A stretch of DNA of 64,000 nucleotides from Stemphylium vesicarium (GCA_004380135.1 QXCR01000002.1:1-64000), one strand, 5' to 3'. Counted from the stretch's first letter, positions 44,907 through 56,820 are shown. Numbers and translations are program-made. Notes: generated from the sequence alone by a model not told the origin.

Positions 44907-45330
44907 CTAGAAATCCACACCGAGAGTGTTGAAGAGTTCTGGGATATGGGGACGAGAATCTTCTGGAGCGCGGTGGCTGACCCAAGCACAAAATTTGAAG
45001 TCCCCATACCAACTACAGCAGCGAGTCGAAGTTCACTTCAAACATGCAATTAGTGAAGCGATTGGTGAGAACCTCGACGCATAAAAGCTTCGGGGCTGGG
45101 AATGTGACGGAAAGAACGCGATCATCTGGGAGAGGTTCTTTGCTCATATTGACAGTATCAAGGAAGAGCGATGGGGCTTTGATATGGGGTATTATTGAAC
45201 AAACGAGCTCCGTGACCGCCTCTTGTACACCGGCCAAGACTGCCCCCCAGCCATACCATTGTGCGCTGGGCTTCGCAAAAACGGGTTTCCTTTCGCCGTG
45301 AAATTGGCGTGTATGTACTTCTCTTGTACA
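44907..45330 (-). pseudogene. Decayed gene fragment of unknown family
   Basis: From 45330 to 45013 one frame reads QFHGERKPVFAKPSAQWYG, GAVLAGVQEAVTELVCSII and NRFTNCMFEVNFDSLL, then hits TAG at 45013-45015. One base later a second frame continues with WYGDFKFCAWVSHRAPEDS and LFNTLGVDF to TAG at 44907. The two halves read as one protein interrupted by a one-base shift. An upstream piece near 45383-45440 (FRFTRDLDLAMDN) may be an earlier exon. I do not recognise the family. No ATG is seen. It lies directly downstream of another decayed gene on the same strand. Confidence 0.45.
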
Positions 45331-45439
45331 CTTGATGCATCAGTGAGTACGTTGACGAAGCATAATGCTATCAACTCTAAACATTGTCCATTGCGAGGTC
45401 AAGATCTCTCGTGAACCTAAAAGGCTCGTTGAAGGTACT

Positions 45440-47424
45440 CTAGATTGGATCATCGAATGCTGAGACAGGATCCAAAATGGTGCCCGTGGAAATTTCCGGC
45501 AGCATCGGCAAATCCACGTTCAACCCCAAGTCTTGCGTCGGGGACATCAAACATGGCCTTCCACCTCCCAGAGTGGTATCGTTGCTCTTACTACCAGGAC
45601 CAGGGCGACTCGTGTCTAAATTGCCCATCTCCCTAGACCGGAGCTTGGTGTCATAGAAAGACTTTGCCCACTTCGTTTTTGCCGACCATTTGGCGAACGC
45701 ATCATTGTCCAGAATTAAACCGTGCGGTCGAGCTTTTGAAACGGCGTCGTAGCGTGCGGACGCCTCTTCCATAAGCGCGGAGAAATCGATGAACTCGCGG
45801 AGAGCTTTTACACCCCATCTATCTGCTTCAATGGAACTGGCGCGGATGAGCACGACGAAGATGTACGCGAATTGCGCAAAGATGCCAAAAGGGACCATGG
45901 GGTAGTCTTCCACAGGAAGCTCGAGATATGTATCGGAGAAGCTTTTTGCTACTTCCATGCACCGCCACACACCATCTAGTTTGCGTCGCAGGTCTACATA
46001 TTTACCGGGATTGATGGCAAGGTCCAAAAAAGCGCGTTCCCAGATGGCTGTTCGCGTGCAGGCCTGTCGTAGGCACAGCACGATCGCCGTAGCCCCTCCG
46101 GATGGGCATCCGACGCTATCAAGGTCGCTGAGGAAAGTCTTTGCAAAGAATCGTACTGTAGCATGCTCGTACTCGACACCCATAACTTCCTGCATGATAC
46201 GCTGACTCTGCACAAGCTGTACGAGGTATTCATCGCTTTCGTATTCTCGGGCTTGCTTGAGCTCCTCGACACATTTGGCCAGCCACGGGGTCCAATTCAG
46301 AGTATCCACTTTCCGGAACGAGGTAAAGATCTGGGAGGTCAGGTAAAAGGTTCCGATGACTGCCCTCCGTTCATCATTACTGATTGTCTTGGCCGGTTGC
46401 GGCACGCCATGTGCCTCCGTAGCTACCATCAGTGCCACCTTTTCGCACAACCCTGGTACACGGTCGATGTCCAAGTCGTGAGTAAAGGCCATGGTCAAGT
46501 GAAGGAGAACTGTATGATTGGGGGCGGAGATATGTGGATTGTACGAATTCATGAAGACAAGGGTGTCTTGAAGCAGATCGAGCGACTTCTCGCTCTTGAC
46601 CAGTAGCTTCTCGGAGATGTGTTACATCAGCCGATTTGCCATCTTTTGTTGCTTGGATGTGTTGTGGAAGGATGCCACGTTTTCGATTGCCTGCATCAGA
46701 AACGGCTTAGCTGCGGTCAGGTCGGAGGCCTCTATATGAGGTGGCATCACGACAAAAGGCATATGGCGCGCCATTAGCGCCTTTTACCGGTTGAACAGGT
46801 CTTCGGTGGTATGCATGTCTGAGCTTGATTCTTCGTTTCCGGCAAAGTTTGTTACCGCTCGGAACTCGAGCAGACCATCGGCAGACCGGCTTGGGCTAGT
46901 GGAAATTGTCGGATTCATGACGCCTGAAGGCTGCATGTGGTCTTGCCTCGCACGTGTGGATGTAAGAATCTCGAGACCGATATCCCCAGACTCATTGGTT
47001 TGCTTTTCTGCTAAAATATGAGCTAAGTTTTCAAGCTTCGTCTCCAGATGTTTTAGTCGAACGCCACGCCTATCGCTGGGTCAGCTCTGTAAAATTCAAA
47101 CGAAGTAAAAAAGCCTGTACATACGCAGCTTTGGTCGTATTGCTTTTGCGCTTCACTGGTTCTCGGTATTGGCAGTCCTTGAATAATCGCACGCATCTGG
47201 ACAACAGTTGGCAAGTCTTCAATCATCCCAGGTGACGTCGCGCTGAACACGATAAGCACATCCACAGAGATGACCAGCTACTCACCTTTGGCAAGAATCA
47301 CTTCCTGGGCGCTTAAAACATTTTCTCTTAGCCTTGGCGCATACTGTACATGATCCATGGCGACCTTAATTGTGCTGGGTCGAGTGGTTGGCGCCCCGCT
47401 AGGTGTGTCTTGTGCCGACTCCAT
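45440..47424 (-). pseudogene. Broken Zn(II)2Cys6 transcription factor
   Basis: Predicted exons are 47424-47286, 47196-47125 and 47069-45440. The zinc cluster is intact in sequence: CTVCAKAKRKC, then C, QRC and VRLFKDC across intron 1, giving C-x2-C-x6-C-x8-C-x2-C-x6-C. It lies in a different frame from the ATG; one missing base near 47357-47364 (a C run) explains this. A heptad-like segment (LKHLETKLENLAHILAE) follows. Exon 3 is broken by TAA at 46784-46786 and TAA at 46622-46624, both inside the conserved fungal regulator middle region (MARHMPFVVMPPHIEAS). The last 370 codons after 46552 are open. CAA-to-TAA changes would account for both stops. An intact form would be a nuclear DNA-binding regulator. 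Confidence 0.78.
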
Positions 47425-47659
47425 TGCTAATATATTACATGAAAATCACCGCGGGAGGAAACATAGAGTCGGAAAAACGCACAGCGAGACAGATGAACAA
47501 TGATCGGAGGGGTGGTGCAGATATTACTTAGATTCAAATGGATGAAGCGAGGGAGGCCTACATTTGTCATTCTAAACTCCGACGCCTCCACCACTATGAC
47601 AACATCGACATGCGAACGTCTAGGCATTGAGAAGAGTCTCGTGCACGCCACCATATCGC

Positions 47660-48772
47660 TTACCGGCAACTGGATTTTTTTTGAGCTTTCTGGAGATCTA
47701 GCATGTCCTCCTCCGTCAATTCCGACAGCTGGCTGTTCATCGTAACGCGATCCACGTTGGTCAATCCCGGAATTGGGATTGCGTCCTGACGCGCTACCCA
47801 GGCAATGGCGACCTGCGATGTCTTGAGGCCTTTCCGTTCTGTGATGCTCTCTATAGCTTCGACGAGCTTGTAGTTCTGTTCGAACACTTCAGGCTTGAAG
47901 CGATCAAGGTGTTGACGGCGGTAATCGTCGGGCGCGGGATCGTCGAGCTTCTTGAACTGGCCCGTCAGCCAGCCCCTGCCGACGGGGCTGTACGCGATGA
48001 CCGGTATACCGACTATTCGAATGCTATTAGCTTTGAGCCTCGTGATTGGGGCTGCTACAGTTTGACTTACGTTCCTGACAAGCATCCATGATGCCGTTGT
48101 TGAGCGGGTCAGGCGTGAACAGGCTCAGCTCCACTTCAATTGCCGCGATAGGATGCACAGCATGGGCTTTGCGGATGGTATTCGCGTTGACCTTGCTCAA
48201 ACCAATGCCGCCGATTTTGCCTTCCTTTACAAGCTCAGCCAAAGCTTTCACAGAGACCTTGATAGGAGTTTTGGGGTCGACGCGCGCTACGAGCATCCAT
48301 TAGTTACTTTGGTAGCGACAATTACAAAGTACAATCTCACCCATCTCGAAGATATCAATGGTTTTTGCCCCTCCTAGTCCTTCGAGAGCCTGTTCGACAG
48401 ATGCAGGAATGACTTCAGGGCTGCCCGTGGGACCGACACCATGACTGAAAGCACCTTTGATGTGCAGAAAGACCTTCTCGGCATCCTCTGGATACTTCTC
48501 AAAGTAGTACCGCATGAGATGTACGGAGTTTGAATCCGGGGTGTCATAATGAAGACCGCCATTCCATAGGTTTGCACTTTGGGCCAAAGCTTTCTTTAGA
48601 ACGCTCACTTGGTATTCATGCTCGAGTTTCGGGAAAATTGGGATGGCGGTCTGACCTGAGCACTGTTAAGGCATCTCTGTGAGCAAAGTAAACTAAACCC
48701 ACCCATCATGCCAAACCCGACTGGGCCGATGGGCCTGCCGCAAACGCGTGGAATTGCTGCCTTTGAAGCCAT
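47660..48772 (-). CDS. Aldo-keto reductase, pyridoxal reductase (Plr1)-like
   Basis: Predicted exons are 48772-48703, 48655-48341, 48286-48071 and 48012-47660, giving 317 aa with phase 1 introns throughout. Family blocks are IGPVGFGMMGG, SANLWNGGLHYDTPDSNS (catalytic Tyr region), VFLHIKGAFSHG (catalytic Lys), VKEGKIGGIGLSKVNA, IPVIAYSPVGRGWLTG and the NADPH-binding end IPIPGLTNVDRV. In yeasts Plr1 reduces pyridoxal to pyridoxine with NADPH. The residue usually Asp before the catalytic Tyr is Asn here, as is common in this subfamily. It starts 236 bp upstream-facing from the broken regulator, so the two are tandem on the minus strand. Confidence 0.88.
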
Positions 48773-49545
48773 GGTGAATCTGAATGACGCGGAAAGACTG
48801 CTAGTCGCTATCCCGAGAAGTAGAGCCCACAAAGATGGGATTGTTGGTGCCCTTGATCCAGGACAATCATTGCGCTCTTAAAGCTCCATCTCGAACGGCA
48901 TTATACGTAACATGTTGGCCCGGCTATGTGTCTCGAGCATGTTTGGAACGGCAACGGCAAGTTCACTCATAAGTAATCGATGCGAAATCTGCGATATCCC
49001 GCCCCCGTTCGCAGTATCGTAGGTTTGGTGGGCAGAAGCGAAGCGTGGCGATTGCGCTGACCAGGGCGGTCCTTCAAGCGGCGCCGGCCTTTCGGGCATT
49101 GCGCCACCTCCGTGCCCGCCCCAACGGCGACCCAGGACCTCCGGCGATCAACAATACTCACCCAGCCCGACGGTGGCCTTTGCCGCTCGCGCGTCTCATG
49201 CCCTAACGCACTATATTGCTTAATTCAACAAAACCATACGCCTTTGCATCGAGGATACGAAGCTAGCAGTCTAGCTGTTCAGAGGTTGTCAACACGGTCC
49301 ACCGCCTAGCAGTTTCCAGCAGCTATCTCCATGCAGTGTTAATCACGAAGCGCAAACAGTTAGGCCCATGTAGCCGTGAACGGGAATGCACTGAAAGCAT
49401 GTGGGTTTGCTTAATTAACGCAAGAATAAACGACAAAATACGACCCGTGGCCAACAGAGAAGTTGAGGGCATGCTTTGATGGCTGGTTAAGCATTGAGCT
49501 TGGGTATCTGTTCATCTCTCCCTCTCCTTCGCTCTCAATCTCTCG
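48773..49545. other. Spacer at the left edge of the secretome region
   Basis: 773 bp. A minus-strand frame ending at 48878 (SQISHRLLMSELAVAVP) looks weakly coding but has no start or splice support. No gene is called. Confidence 0.45.
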
Positions 49546-50058
49546 TTACACGGTTTTACAAGATACAGTAGAAAGCCCGTCCTTAGTTCCTGGCGTGCAT
49601 ACGATCGGGGATGAGCTCTCAAACACCAACTCGACGCTACCGTTCTTCGCGCCCGTGAACTGGATATTAGCACTCGCATTTGCCGTGTTCATGCCAATAC
49701 CAGCTCCAATCGTTATGGCTCCCGGAGTCATAGTAAAACCGCTACCCAGGCCGAAGTCGCTAGAGCCAGCTTGAAGACCGCCTACAACGTCAAACGTCAG
49801 TCAGAACTTTTTGGAGAAGCTTCCGAATAACCTACCTCCATACGAGACGTCGGTTTTCCAATTAATGCCGCAGCCTACGCCGATGTCACCGAATGGTGTT
49901 AGGTTACCCGCCGCCGCAACATTTCCGGATCCGCTAGTAGATGTCACGTTTTTCTCCAGGCTAGTGATCTCGACGCCGCTGGCTCTGCGGTGTTGGTGTG
50001 GTGTTGCGGATACTAGCATTTGCATAGCAAAAAAGGGTATGAAGAAGTGGCTCAACAT
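49546..50058 (-). CDS. Small secreted protein, 152 aa
   Basis: Predicted exons are 50058-49836 and 49781-49546. A signal peptide (MLSHFFIPFFAMQMLVSA) is followed by a basic pair (HRR) and a Gly/Ser/Thr-rich mature part of about 125 residues with three cysteines (GVGCGINW, VCTPG, VSCKTV) and several N-glycosylation motifs (NVTS, NLTP, NASA). Repeating small-residue patterns (GAITIGAGIGMNTANAS) suggest beta structure. No known domain is recognised. Divergent from the multicopper oxidase. Effector-like by size and secretion, but that is only a class description. Confidence 0.75.
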
Positions 50059-50725
50059 CTTGACGATGAATTACGTTCCGGTATGTTTGGTAGAACAAAA
50101 GGTCGTTTAGAGGAAGGGCTGCAGTCGGACGAGGCTGAGAGTGGGTACTGATGTTTGGTTTTATAGCTTGCACACATCTAATTCACGGCTCAGGGGCAGC
50201 AACATAGCTTTGAGCATCCTGGCATTCGACTAACTCGGCGCTTCTTGCACACGTTCCCAATCTGTGGCTGTGTTGCCGCGGGCTCCGGTAATTTGCAAGG
50301 CAAAGTTGATATCAATCGTTCGGGCCGATACTAAACTTTATTATGATAGAATGACATTGGCAGATGCCGTGGCTTCATAGAAAGCTGTACACTGGAAGAC
50401 TTTTGCCGTTAGCAAGTATCTAGATATGTCTCCAACCTAGTTGGTGATTCTATCGGGTTGTGATCGAACGGGTATGATGAACGACGTGGAGTCGATGGTT
50501 CCCCGGGACGATCTCGGCTTTTCTAGAAGCCTTTGGGCTGTGGATTACCCGTATCACGGGTCTATCCCTGCCGTCAGCATCGTTGACGTAGACTGTTTAG
50601 TACGGGTAAGAATAGCTGTATCACATTGTGCATAGCGCAACATGAGCCGTCTTTATAACGGCAATTGCTCCCAGCCAGATCCGGTGGTATCTATCCTTCT
50701 CTTTCTTGAGAATTTCTCTTCCAAA
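50059..50725. promoter_or_regulatory. Divergent spacer, small secreted protein/multicopper oxidase
   Basis: 667 bp between the start codons of two secreted-protein genes. Shared regulation is possible; no specific site is assigned. Confidence 0.5.
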
Positions 50726-52561
50726 ATGCTTACTCGTTTAGCTTTTGGCTTGCTACTAGCGGCAGCGCATTCAGTTGCGGGCGAGAAGCCTAGCGCACCG
50801 TATCCGAAAGCCAGTAACGATTCGCGTCTTCATACCCATGATGGAGGCTTTACACCCGACTTTTATCTGTCAGTCACGTACGAAAATCATACCGTAGGAT
50901 GCCAGAATCGCCTGTCTGCGTTGGTGAACGGTACATCCCCAGGACCGGAATTGCGTCTTCCCGCCGGCAAGACGACTTGGGTTCGGGTCTGCAACGACAT
51001 GGACGAACACAATACAACTATGGTATGTATCTAATGATATGTCATCATGGGCAACTCTAATAGAGATCAGCATTGGCATGGTCTTAGTCAGCGTACAGCA
51101 CCTTTCAGTGACGGATCGCCCGTAAGCCAATGGCCAATCGCGCCCCACGAGTGCTTCGATTACGAAATCCACCCCGAGGTCGATGATGGAGGAACCTACT
51201 TCTACCACTCTCACATCGGTTTCCAAGCCATATCCGCCGCTGGTCCGCTGATCATCGAAGACTTCGGCTTACCTCCGTTTGAGTACGACGAAGAGCGGAT
51301 GGTCTTCTTGCAAGACTACTACAACAAGACCGATGAGACAATCGAGAAAGGCCTCGGCGCAACACCATTCGTATGGTCCGGCGAGACTAACGCGGTGTTG
51401 ATCAATGGCATTGGCGTAGCAATGGGCGAGCAAGCTGGCCAGGGCGACTGCCAACTGCCAGTCATTCACGTAGAGCCTGGGAAGACCTATCGCATGCGCT
51501 TCGTTGGCTCTTTGGCCATATCGATGGTTTCTCTCGGCATAGAGGGCCACTCGAAGCTCGACATTATCGAGGCAGACGGTCATTACACCAAGCCGTACAC
51601 AATAGACCATATCATGGTTTCATCTGGCCAGCGTTTCGATGCACTACTTCGTACAAAGACGGTAGAGGAGCTTGGAAACCAGACTGATTATATTATCCAG
51701 TTTGAAACGAAAGATCGACCGGCTGTCTACACCGGGTTTGGCATCTTGCGCTACCCCAGCCAAGGGCCCAAAATCACCTCCGCCCCTGCGATTCACCCAC
51801 TGACTCTTACCAACGCCACATACGACTACTTAGAGTATGCATTAGAACCCCTAGTGCCCAACGACTTCCCCCAGGCATCTGAAATAACTCGCCGCGTGCA
51901 CATCGACAACGTGCAACTGCGACAATCAACCATCATCTGGCAACTTGACGGCCTAAACTGGACGGAGAACGCCCCTGCCAACAGTCCCCCTTACCTAGTA
52001 GATATTTACAAGAACGGACCTTCTGCAATGCCCAATTATACCGCGGCTATGGAAAACAACGGTTGGGACCCACACACGCTAACCTGGCCCGCAAAGCTCG
52101 GAGAGGTCATTGAGATTATTCTTGAGAATACAGGAAGTGAAGTCGATGACAATGGCGGCTTCGATTACCACCCCTTCCATCTCCATGGTTCTCACTTCTA
52201 CGACTGTGGAAGCGGGAACGGAACATATGACCCGGTCGAAAATGAGAAGAAACTCGCAAACTACAGCCCCGTCAAGAGAGATACGACGAACTTGTACCGC
52301 TACAGTGCCAAGGGTACAGCTGGGAGGGAGCAAGGATGGCGCTGCTGGAGGCTGCGTGTGCAAGACGCTGGCTGCTGGATGTTGCATTGCCACGTGCTGC
52401 AACACATGATTATGGGCATGCAGAGCGTATGGGTCATGGGAGAGTACGAAGACATTGCGCGCATTCCATACTCCGGTGCACAGGGGTATCTAGACTTTGG
52501 GGGGTCTGCATACGGAGGAGATGATCACTGGCCAGTTGCTTATCACAACTGGGACAAATAG
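50726..52561 (+). CDS. Secreted multicopper oxidase (laccase/ascorbate oxidase-like)
   Basis: Predicted exons are 50726-51022 and 51071-52561, giving 595 aa. The start at 50726 gives a clean signal peptide (LTRLAFGLLLAAAHSVAG). All four copper-ligand segments are present: HWHG right after the intron (about residue 100), YFYHSHIGFQ, DYHPFHLHGSHF and WMLHCHVLQHMIMGMQ, so type 1, 2 and 3 copper sites look complete. About ten N-glycosylation sites are visible. These enzymes oxidise phenols or similar substrates with reduction of oxygen to water, outside the cell. The long C-terminus and spacing resemble ascomycete ascorbate-oxidase-type members more than classic laccases. Confidence 0.9.
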
Positions 52562-52743
52562 GCTGCTTGCGCCAAGTTTACCTTTATTGTAATTAGACTT
52601 TCACAGGTGGACAAAATATTCTGCTCTCCTTGATTGACCTACTTTCCCCTTGGCAAGAGTCCTAGGATGATCAATCATGGTGTGCAAGAGGCATCTGGGC
52701 TTTCGTTTGTCATTGCACTTGATATATCAAATTAGTGTCGCTG

Positions 52744-53046
52744 CTAGCTTCTCAATGGCGCATTCGCCCAAGCAATTACGTTCTTCACCTTAACCTTTTT
52801 TTGAAAGTTTGTAAATATTTCGTCGATCTTTTCGTTTAGATATTCGATCTTTGGCAGGCCAAGAGGGGATCTGCCTAGGGATTCATGACGCGATAGAGGA
52901 CTGGTGATAGGCTCCCCAACCACTAAAAAGTCCTTCGTTTCACAGATTGGACTCTCAGTCTCCAATTTTAAATGGCATCCGGGCTGTCTAGAGCGGCGCT
53001 GGACAGCAGAGAAGTAATGGATGCTGCTTTCAACACTAAGACAAAG
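52744..53046 (-). pseudogene. Gene relic, about 100 codons, unknown
   Basis: A minus-strand frame with no ATG, bounded upstream by a stop at 53047-53049, reads SSIHYFSAVQRRSRQPG, then KDFLVVGEPITSPLSRH and GLPKIEYLNEKIDEIFTNF, ending at TAG 52744. The composition is strongly coding-like. It may be the last exon of a lost gene. No family is recognised. Confidence 0.35.
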
Positions 53047-53504
53047 CTATCACGTGCACTGCACAACTAAACATGGCAACGATCAATCAAGCTGTAATCA
53101 AGCTGCAAGTATTTGTAGACTATTTCATCAGTGTATTTCAACCGCTACTCGTATAGTTCGGGGCTAGAGTGTAGTCCGTGGTTATTCTTGTAAGCCAAAT
53201 ACTTGCTGATAAGTTTCGACGAGGAGTAGGCGACCGCAGAATAAGATCAACAGAGGCACGTGATTCAGGGGCAAACGACTAAGCACAAAAGTGTTTGGAA
53301 ACTAGCTGTACTATCCACAATACCTCAACCAAACAAAAAGTCAAAAAAGACATAACTCTAGCTGCTGTTCCCCTCTATTATGAACCAACTAAAAAAGTAC
53401 ACAAGATAGAGTTGAGCCCCAGTGCTAAGCCAATGCTCCACCAGAACAGGTCTGGTCAGCAGTTTTTATGCGCCAAAGAAGATGAAGAGGCGTGCGGATA
53501 GCCT
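53047..53504. other. Spacer without supported gene
   Basis: 458 bp, A-rich on the plus strand. One short plus-strand frame (53295-53501) lacks support. Confidence 0.45.
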
Positions 53505-53978
53505 TTAAACGTTGCACATGAAGGAAGAGACATCGTCGTTCATAGTGGAGAAGGAAGCGTCCGAGCGGATGTCGGCAACATTACCCTTGGTGTGGATCTG
53601 ACCACCTCCAGTGCGGCATTCAGTGTCACTGTCATTAGTCAGATCGTGCAGTTAATAGCTGACATCGGAATCATGGCTTACTTGTAAAAGGTGCAATCAT
53701 AGTTGTTAGCCTTGAGAGAGCTGACCTTGTCGTTTAGCCTTCCGGCGGGTTCTGTTATCTTTTAGCTAGGGATGGGATATATGCGATATTTAAAAAGTCT
53801 TACCACAAACGCCATAGTGGAAGTAAATAGTATCACAATCGTTGAAGTCTTTGTTCGAGCAGAGCTCAACACTCGGGTTAAGTTGTCTCTCCTGCATCTG
53901 GTTGATGGGAGACGGAAGAGCAGCTGCAAAGACTGCCGAAGAGGCGAAGAGAGCCAGAGTGATGGTCTTGGAGAACAT
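53505..53978 (-). CDS. Small secreted cysteine-rich protein, 122 aa
   Basis: Predicted exons are 53978-53804, 53751-53682 and 53628-53505. The signal peptide is TITLALFASSAVFAAALP. The mature part carries six cysteines: LCSNKD, DCDTIY, GVCGEP, DCTFYN, ECRTGGG and MCNV, an even number compatible with three disulfides. For intron 1, only the AACAG acceptor keeps frame. About 100 mature residues, cysteine-rich and secreted, match the usual description of candidate effectors or small antifungal-type proteins. No homologue is recognised. Confidence 0.78.
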
Positions 53979-55645
53979 GTTTGGATTTGGGTCGGTGAAA
54001 GAATGATAAATTTGAAGCTCTGCGGTAGATGATTGCAGAGTGATGAATGCACCTGATGGAAGTGATCTCTTGTCTACGTGGAGGGCCTCTGGTTCTTATA
54101 GAAGTGAAGTTAAGTCCTAGTCACTTGTGCCTCACGCCCAGCGCCGCTCAGTATCACCTCTAGCCTGCCAAAACATGTGTATAGGCAAGGAAGGACGAGT
54201 CATTTATTGTACTTACTGCTTACGCCCAGGTAGTCGGGAAGATTTCGAGGGAAGGTGAAGCTCGCCAAGCGGAGATGGCGAAATCAATAAGGGGTCCGGA
54301 CTCCTATACCAAGGGTTTTACCTATTTCGATGAGCCCTTGCCGTCTGAGCATGGGCTCATGGGGATTAGATAGGCATAGAGCGGAGGACAGTATGCATCC
54401 TCAGCATTCGCCCTTGCCCTCAGTCTGACTACCTCAAAGTTCCAAGAAGGCCCCATGTCACGCTTACACGAGTGCGAAGAGGCTACTAAGTGCTTAGAGC
54501 TAACATAAAATACTCGGATGGTCTTCATAAAGCGTACAAATGATCTGAGCCAGTCACTATGTCCATGCAAGTACCCTCTGATGTGTTAAAGTCCAAGATA
54601 TTCACGATTGTATGCAAAAGCAGTCGAGTGTGACACCCAGAAGTTCGCATCCTATACTAAAGTAGCACCGTTGCAAGATTTCGCTCTGAGAAGCTAGCTT
54701 CGTACATGATTTTGTACAAGACGTTCGGGCTTATTGTGAACATGCGAACCAGAACGCCACTAACATCATGACCGAAGTTGACCCTCCCTACATTGGGATT
54801 GTTGCGTAAAAGGAATAACGATAATTGCTCGGGTTACCTGACCTTTTTGTTAGAGAGGGTAGAACTGGGCGGTCTCGCCAGTTTCTCAAGGAGTTACTCT
54901 TGAGTTCAGGTGAATCTTTGTCGTGCCTTGCAATAGGCCCAATGATGAGCCTACATTTTGCCTCATACGTCCAAGCTCAAACAGTCGAGATCTGGCTGGC
55001 GCAGTCCAGATAATCCAAATGCTTGGGTTGGTTCGTCGCAGCAGTGTGCTCAGGCCAGTCCCTATGTAGGCAGGTAACTCTTCAGGGTCCAGAACTCCAG
55101 ATTAGACCAGTAAAGTGCGAAAATTAGTGGAGCCCATACATTCTTCGTACCAAAAATGCTCAAGATGTGTAAAATAATCCTAGTTGTAACAGGTACGAGG
55201 GGCTAACAAATGATCTAGGTGCCAAGAGTGCCAAGCGAACCACCGTCAGCTCTTATTGCTGACCATCATCTGAACGGACAAGGGAAGTGCTGATTGAATG
55301 AGCCCTTTGGGGGATTCCAAGGTATATGAGTTCGTGACAATGACCCTCTTACGCTTTGTACCTTGATGTTTGGATAGAGAAGCCCCGAAAACATCATAAT
55401 AAGTCATTCACGGACAATTTCGTTCGTACAACCCTACGATGAGTATCACATCCGAAAAGCGACCCATTGATGGGGCCAGTACCCGAAAGATGAAGCCTAG
55501 AAAGTTATAAAGACTGGAGGGAGCGCCGTCTTGTATTCTCATCATCAGTCGATTGCCACTCCAGCATCCTCAAGCATCTTCTCCCTTACCTCTTTAGATT
55601 CGTTACTTCTCAAGCCTCGATCTTCATCAACCGCCTTAGTTTACA
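53979..55645. other. Long spacer in the secretome region
   Basis: 1.67 kb with no supported gene. Short frames on both strands (54322-54570 minus, 54825-55013 plus) lack start, splice or domain support. Confidence 0.5.
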
Positions 55646-56275
55646 ATGTCTACCCAACTCGTCAAGATTTTCCTGTTTGCTGCCAGCACCATCAACATGG
55701 CTCTAGCCACGACTCCAGTCGAGGACCTTGCTGCGGGTGTCCATGTACCACTTAAGGCGATGGTGGATCTCCTGAACACAGAGAACTATGCCACGGTCGT
55801 TCCCGATGACTGGTGTGCTTTGCTACAGAAGCCAGTTGAGGAAGTCAGGAACTGGCCGGACCATGTCAAGGAACATGTCTTCGCGCAAATCTCGGCCGAG
55901 ATCTCGATCTTGATCGACCCAGAGGCTGAAGGCAGCGTGAGCGTGGAATTATCTGCAGAAGTCGAAAGCAACCAACTTGAGACACGCGACGATTCCATTA
56001 GGAACCTCGAACGTCAGGCCCTCTCCGTCCACAATGCACGCATCGCTTCGGGTAGAAGCGGTTGCTTCCAAAATTGGTCGTGCGGCACTTGTGTTACGGC
56101 CGCTTCACTTACGGGCGTTGCTGGCATCACTGCTTGCGTCGGTACTGCTCTCGGAGCCGAGGGCGGATCCGCTGGATTCGCAACGCCCGTTGTCATTGCC
56201 GGCCTTGTCGAATGTATTGCCAAGGTTTCTGCTGCCACAACTGCGGCTGTCGGTGTTTGTCACACCGCTTTGTAG
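55646..56275 (+). CDS. Secreted precursor with Cys-rich hydrophobic C-terminal domain
   Basis: A single-exon 209-aa protein from ATG 55646. A signal peptide (KIFLFAASTINMALA) is followed by an acidic, pro-region-like segment of about 110 residues with one cysteine (DDWCALL). After a hinge with charged residues (RNLERQ), the last 70 residues hold six cysteines in a Gly/Ala/Val-rich sequence: GCFQNWSCGTCVTAA, GITACVGTALGAEGG, VIAGLVECIAK and GVCHTAL. The overall shape, an acidic leader plus a hydrophobic Cys-rich core, recalls some secreted bacteriocins, for example halocin C8. I infer only resemblance of layout; homology is unproven. Confidence 0.7.
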   Translation: MSTQLVKIFLFAASTINMALATTPVEDLAAGVHVPLKAMVDLLNTENYATVVPDDWCALLQKPVEEVRNWPDHVKEHVFAQISAEISILIDPEAEGSVSVELSAEVESNQLETRDDSIRNLERQALSVHNARIASGRSGCFQNWSCGTCVTAASLTGVAGITACVGTALGAEGGSAGFATPVVIAGLVECIAKVSAATTAAVGVCHTAL

Positions 56276-56820
56276 GCCGGCATCGGTTGGAGTCCTCTGA
56301 CATCTAGCGCAGTCAGGTATAGCACGCGCCTGAAGCCTCTGTTAACAGTAAGAATCCTAGCTAACGTCATGCCAGATTCTACCCTACATTTTGGTTGCAA
56401 ACGATTTCTTTGGATCATGGTGGCTCGCAACTCATTTGCTAGTACTTCTTGATGAACATATCATACGGAGTGTATGTTTGGGCAGGTTCGATTCCTCAAA
56501 TACAGGAGAGACGACGAGAAACGCAAAACGGATGCTTTCCGACAGCGTCAGTACTTAATTGTCTCCACAAGTTCGGTGTAGGCATTGGGGATCTTCGGCC
56601 TGGTTTATTTGGCTTGTAGTCATAGGCGGGACGTTCGAGTAGTTTAATTTGCACGCGAATAATAATTTTGTTACTTTCTGTCAACATTCTTCCAACATTG
56701 AGCTGTTTCGTACTCGTCTGGCAACTTACCTTGGGCTGAGTGCTAATTCCATGCTATAGTGCATGCGCAAGTAATACGTCACTGTCCGGCTGGAGCCATC
56801 CGTAAACGGGGGTCGGGACA

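Noticed and set aside
56478..56500. GGTTCGATTCC, a tRNA B-box-like sequence
   Set aside because: The flanking bases do not pair into a T-arm and no A-box or acceptor stem is found.
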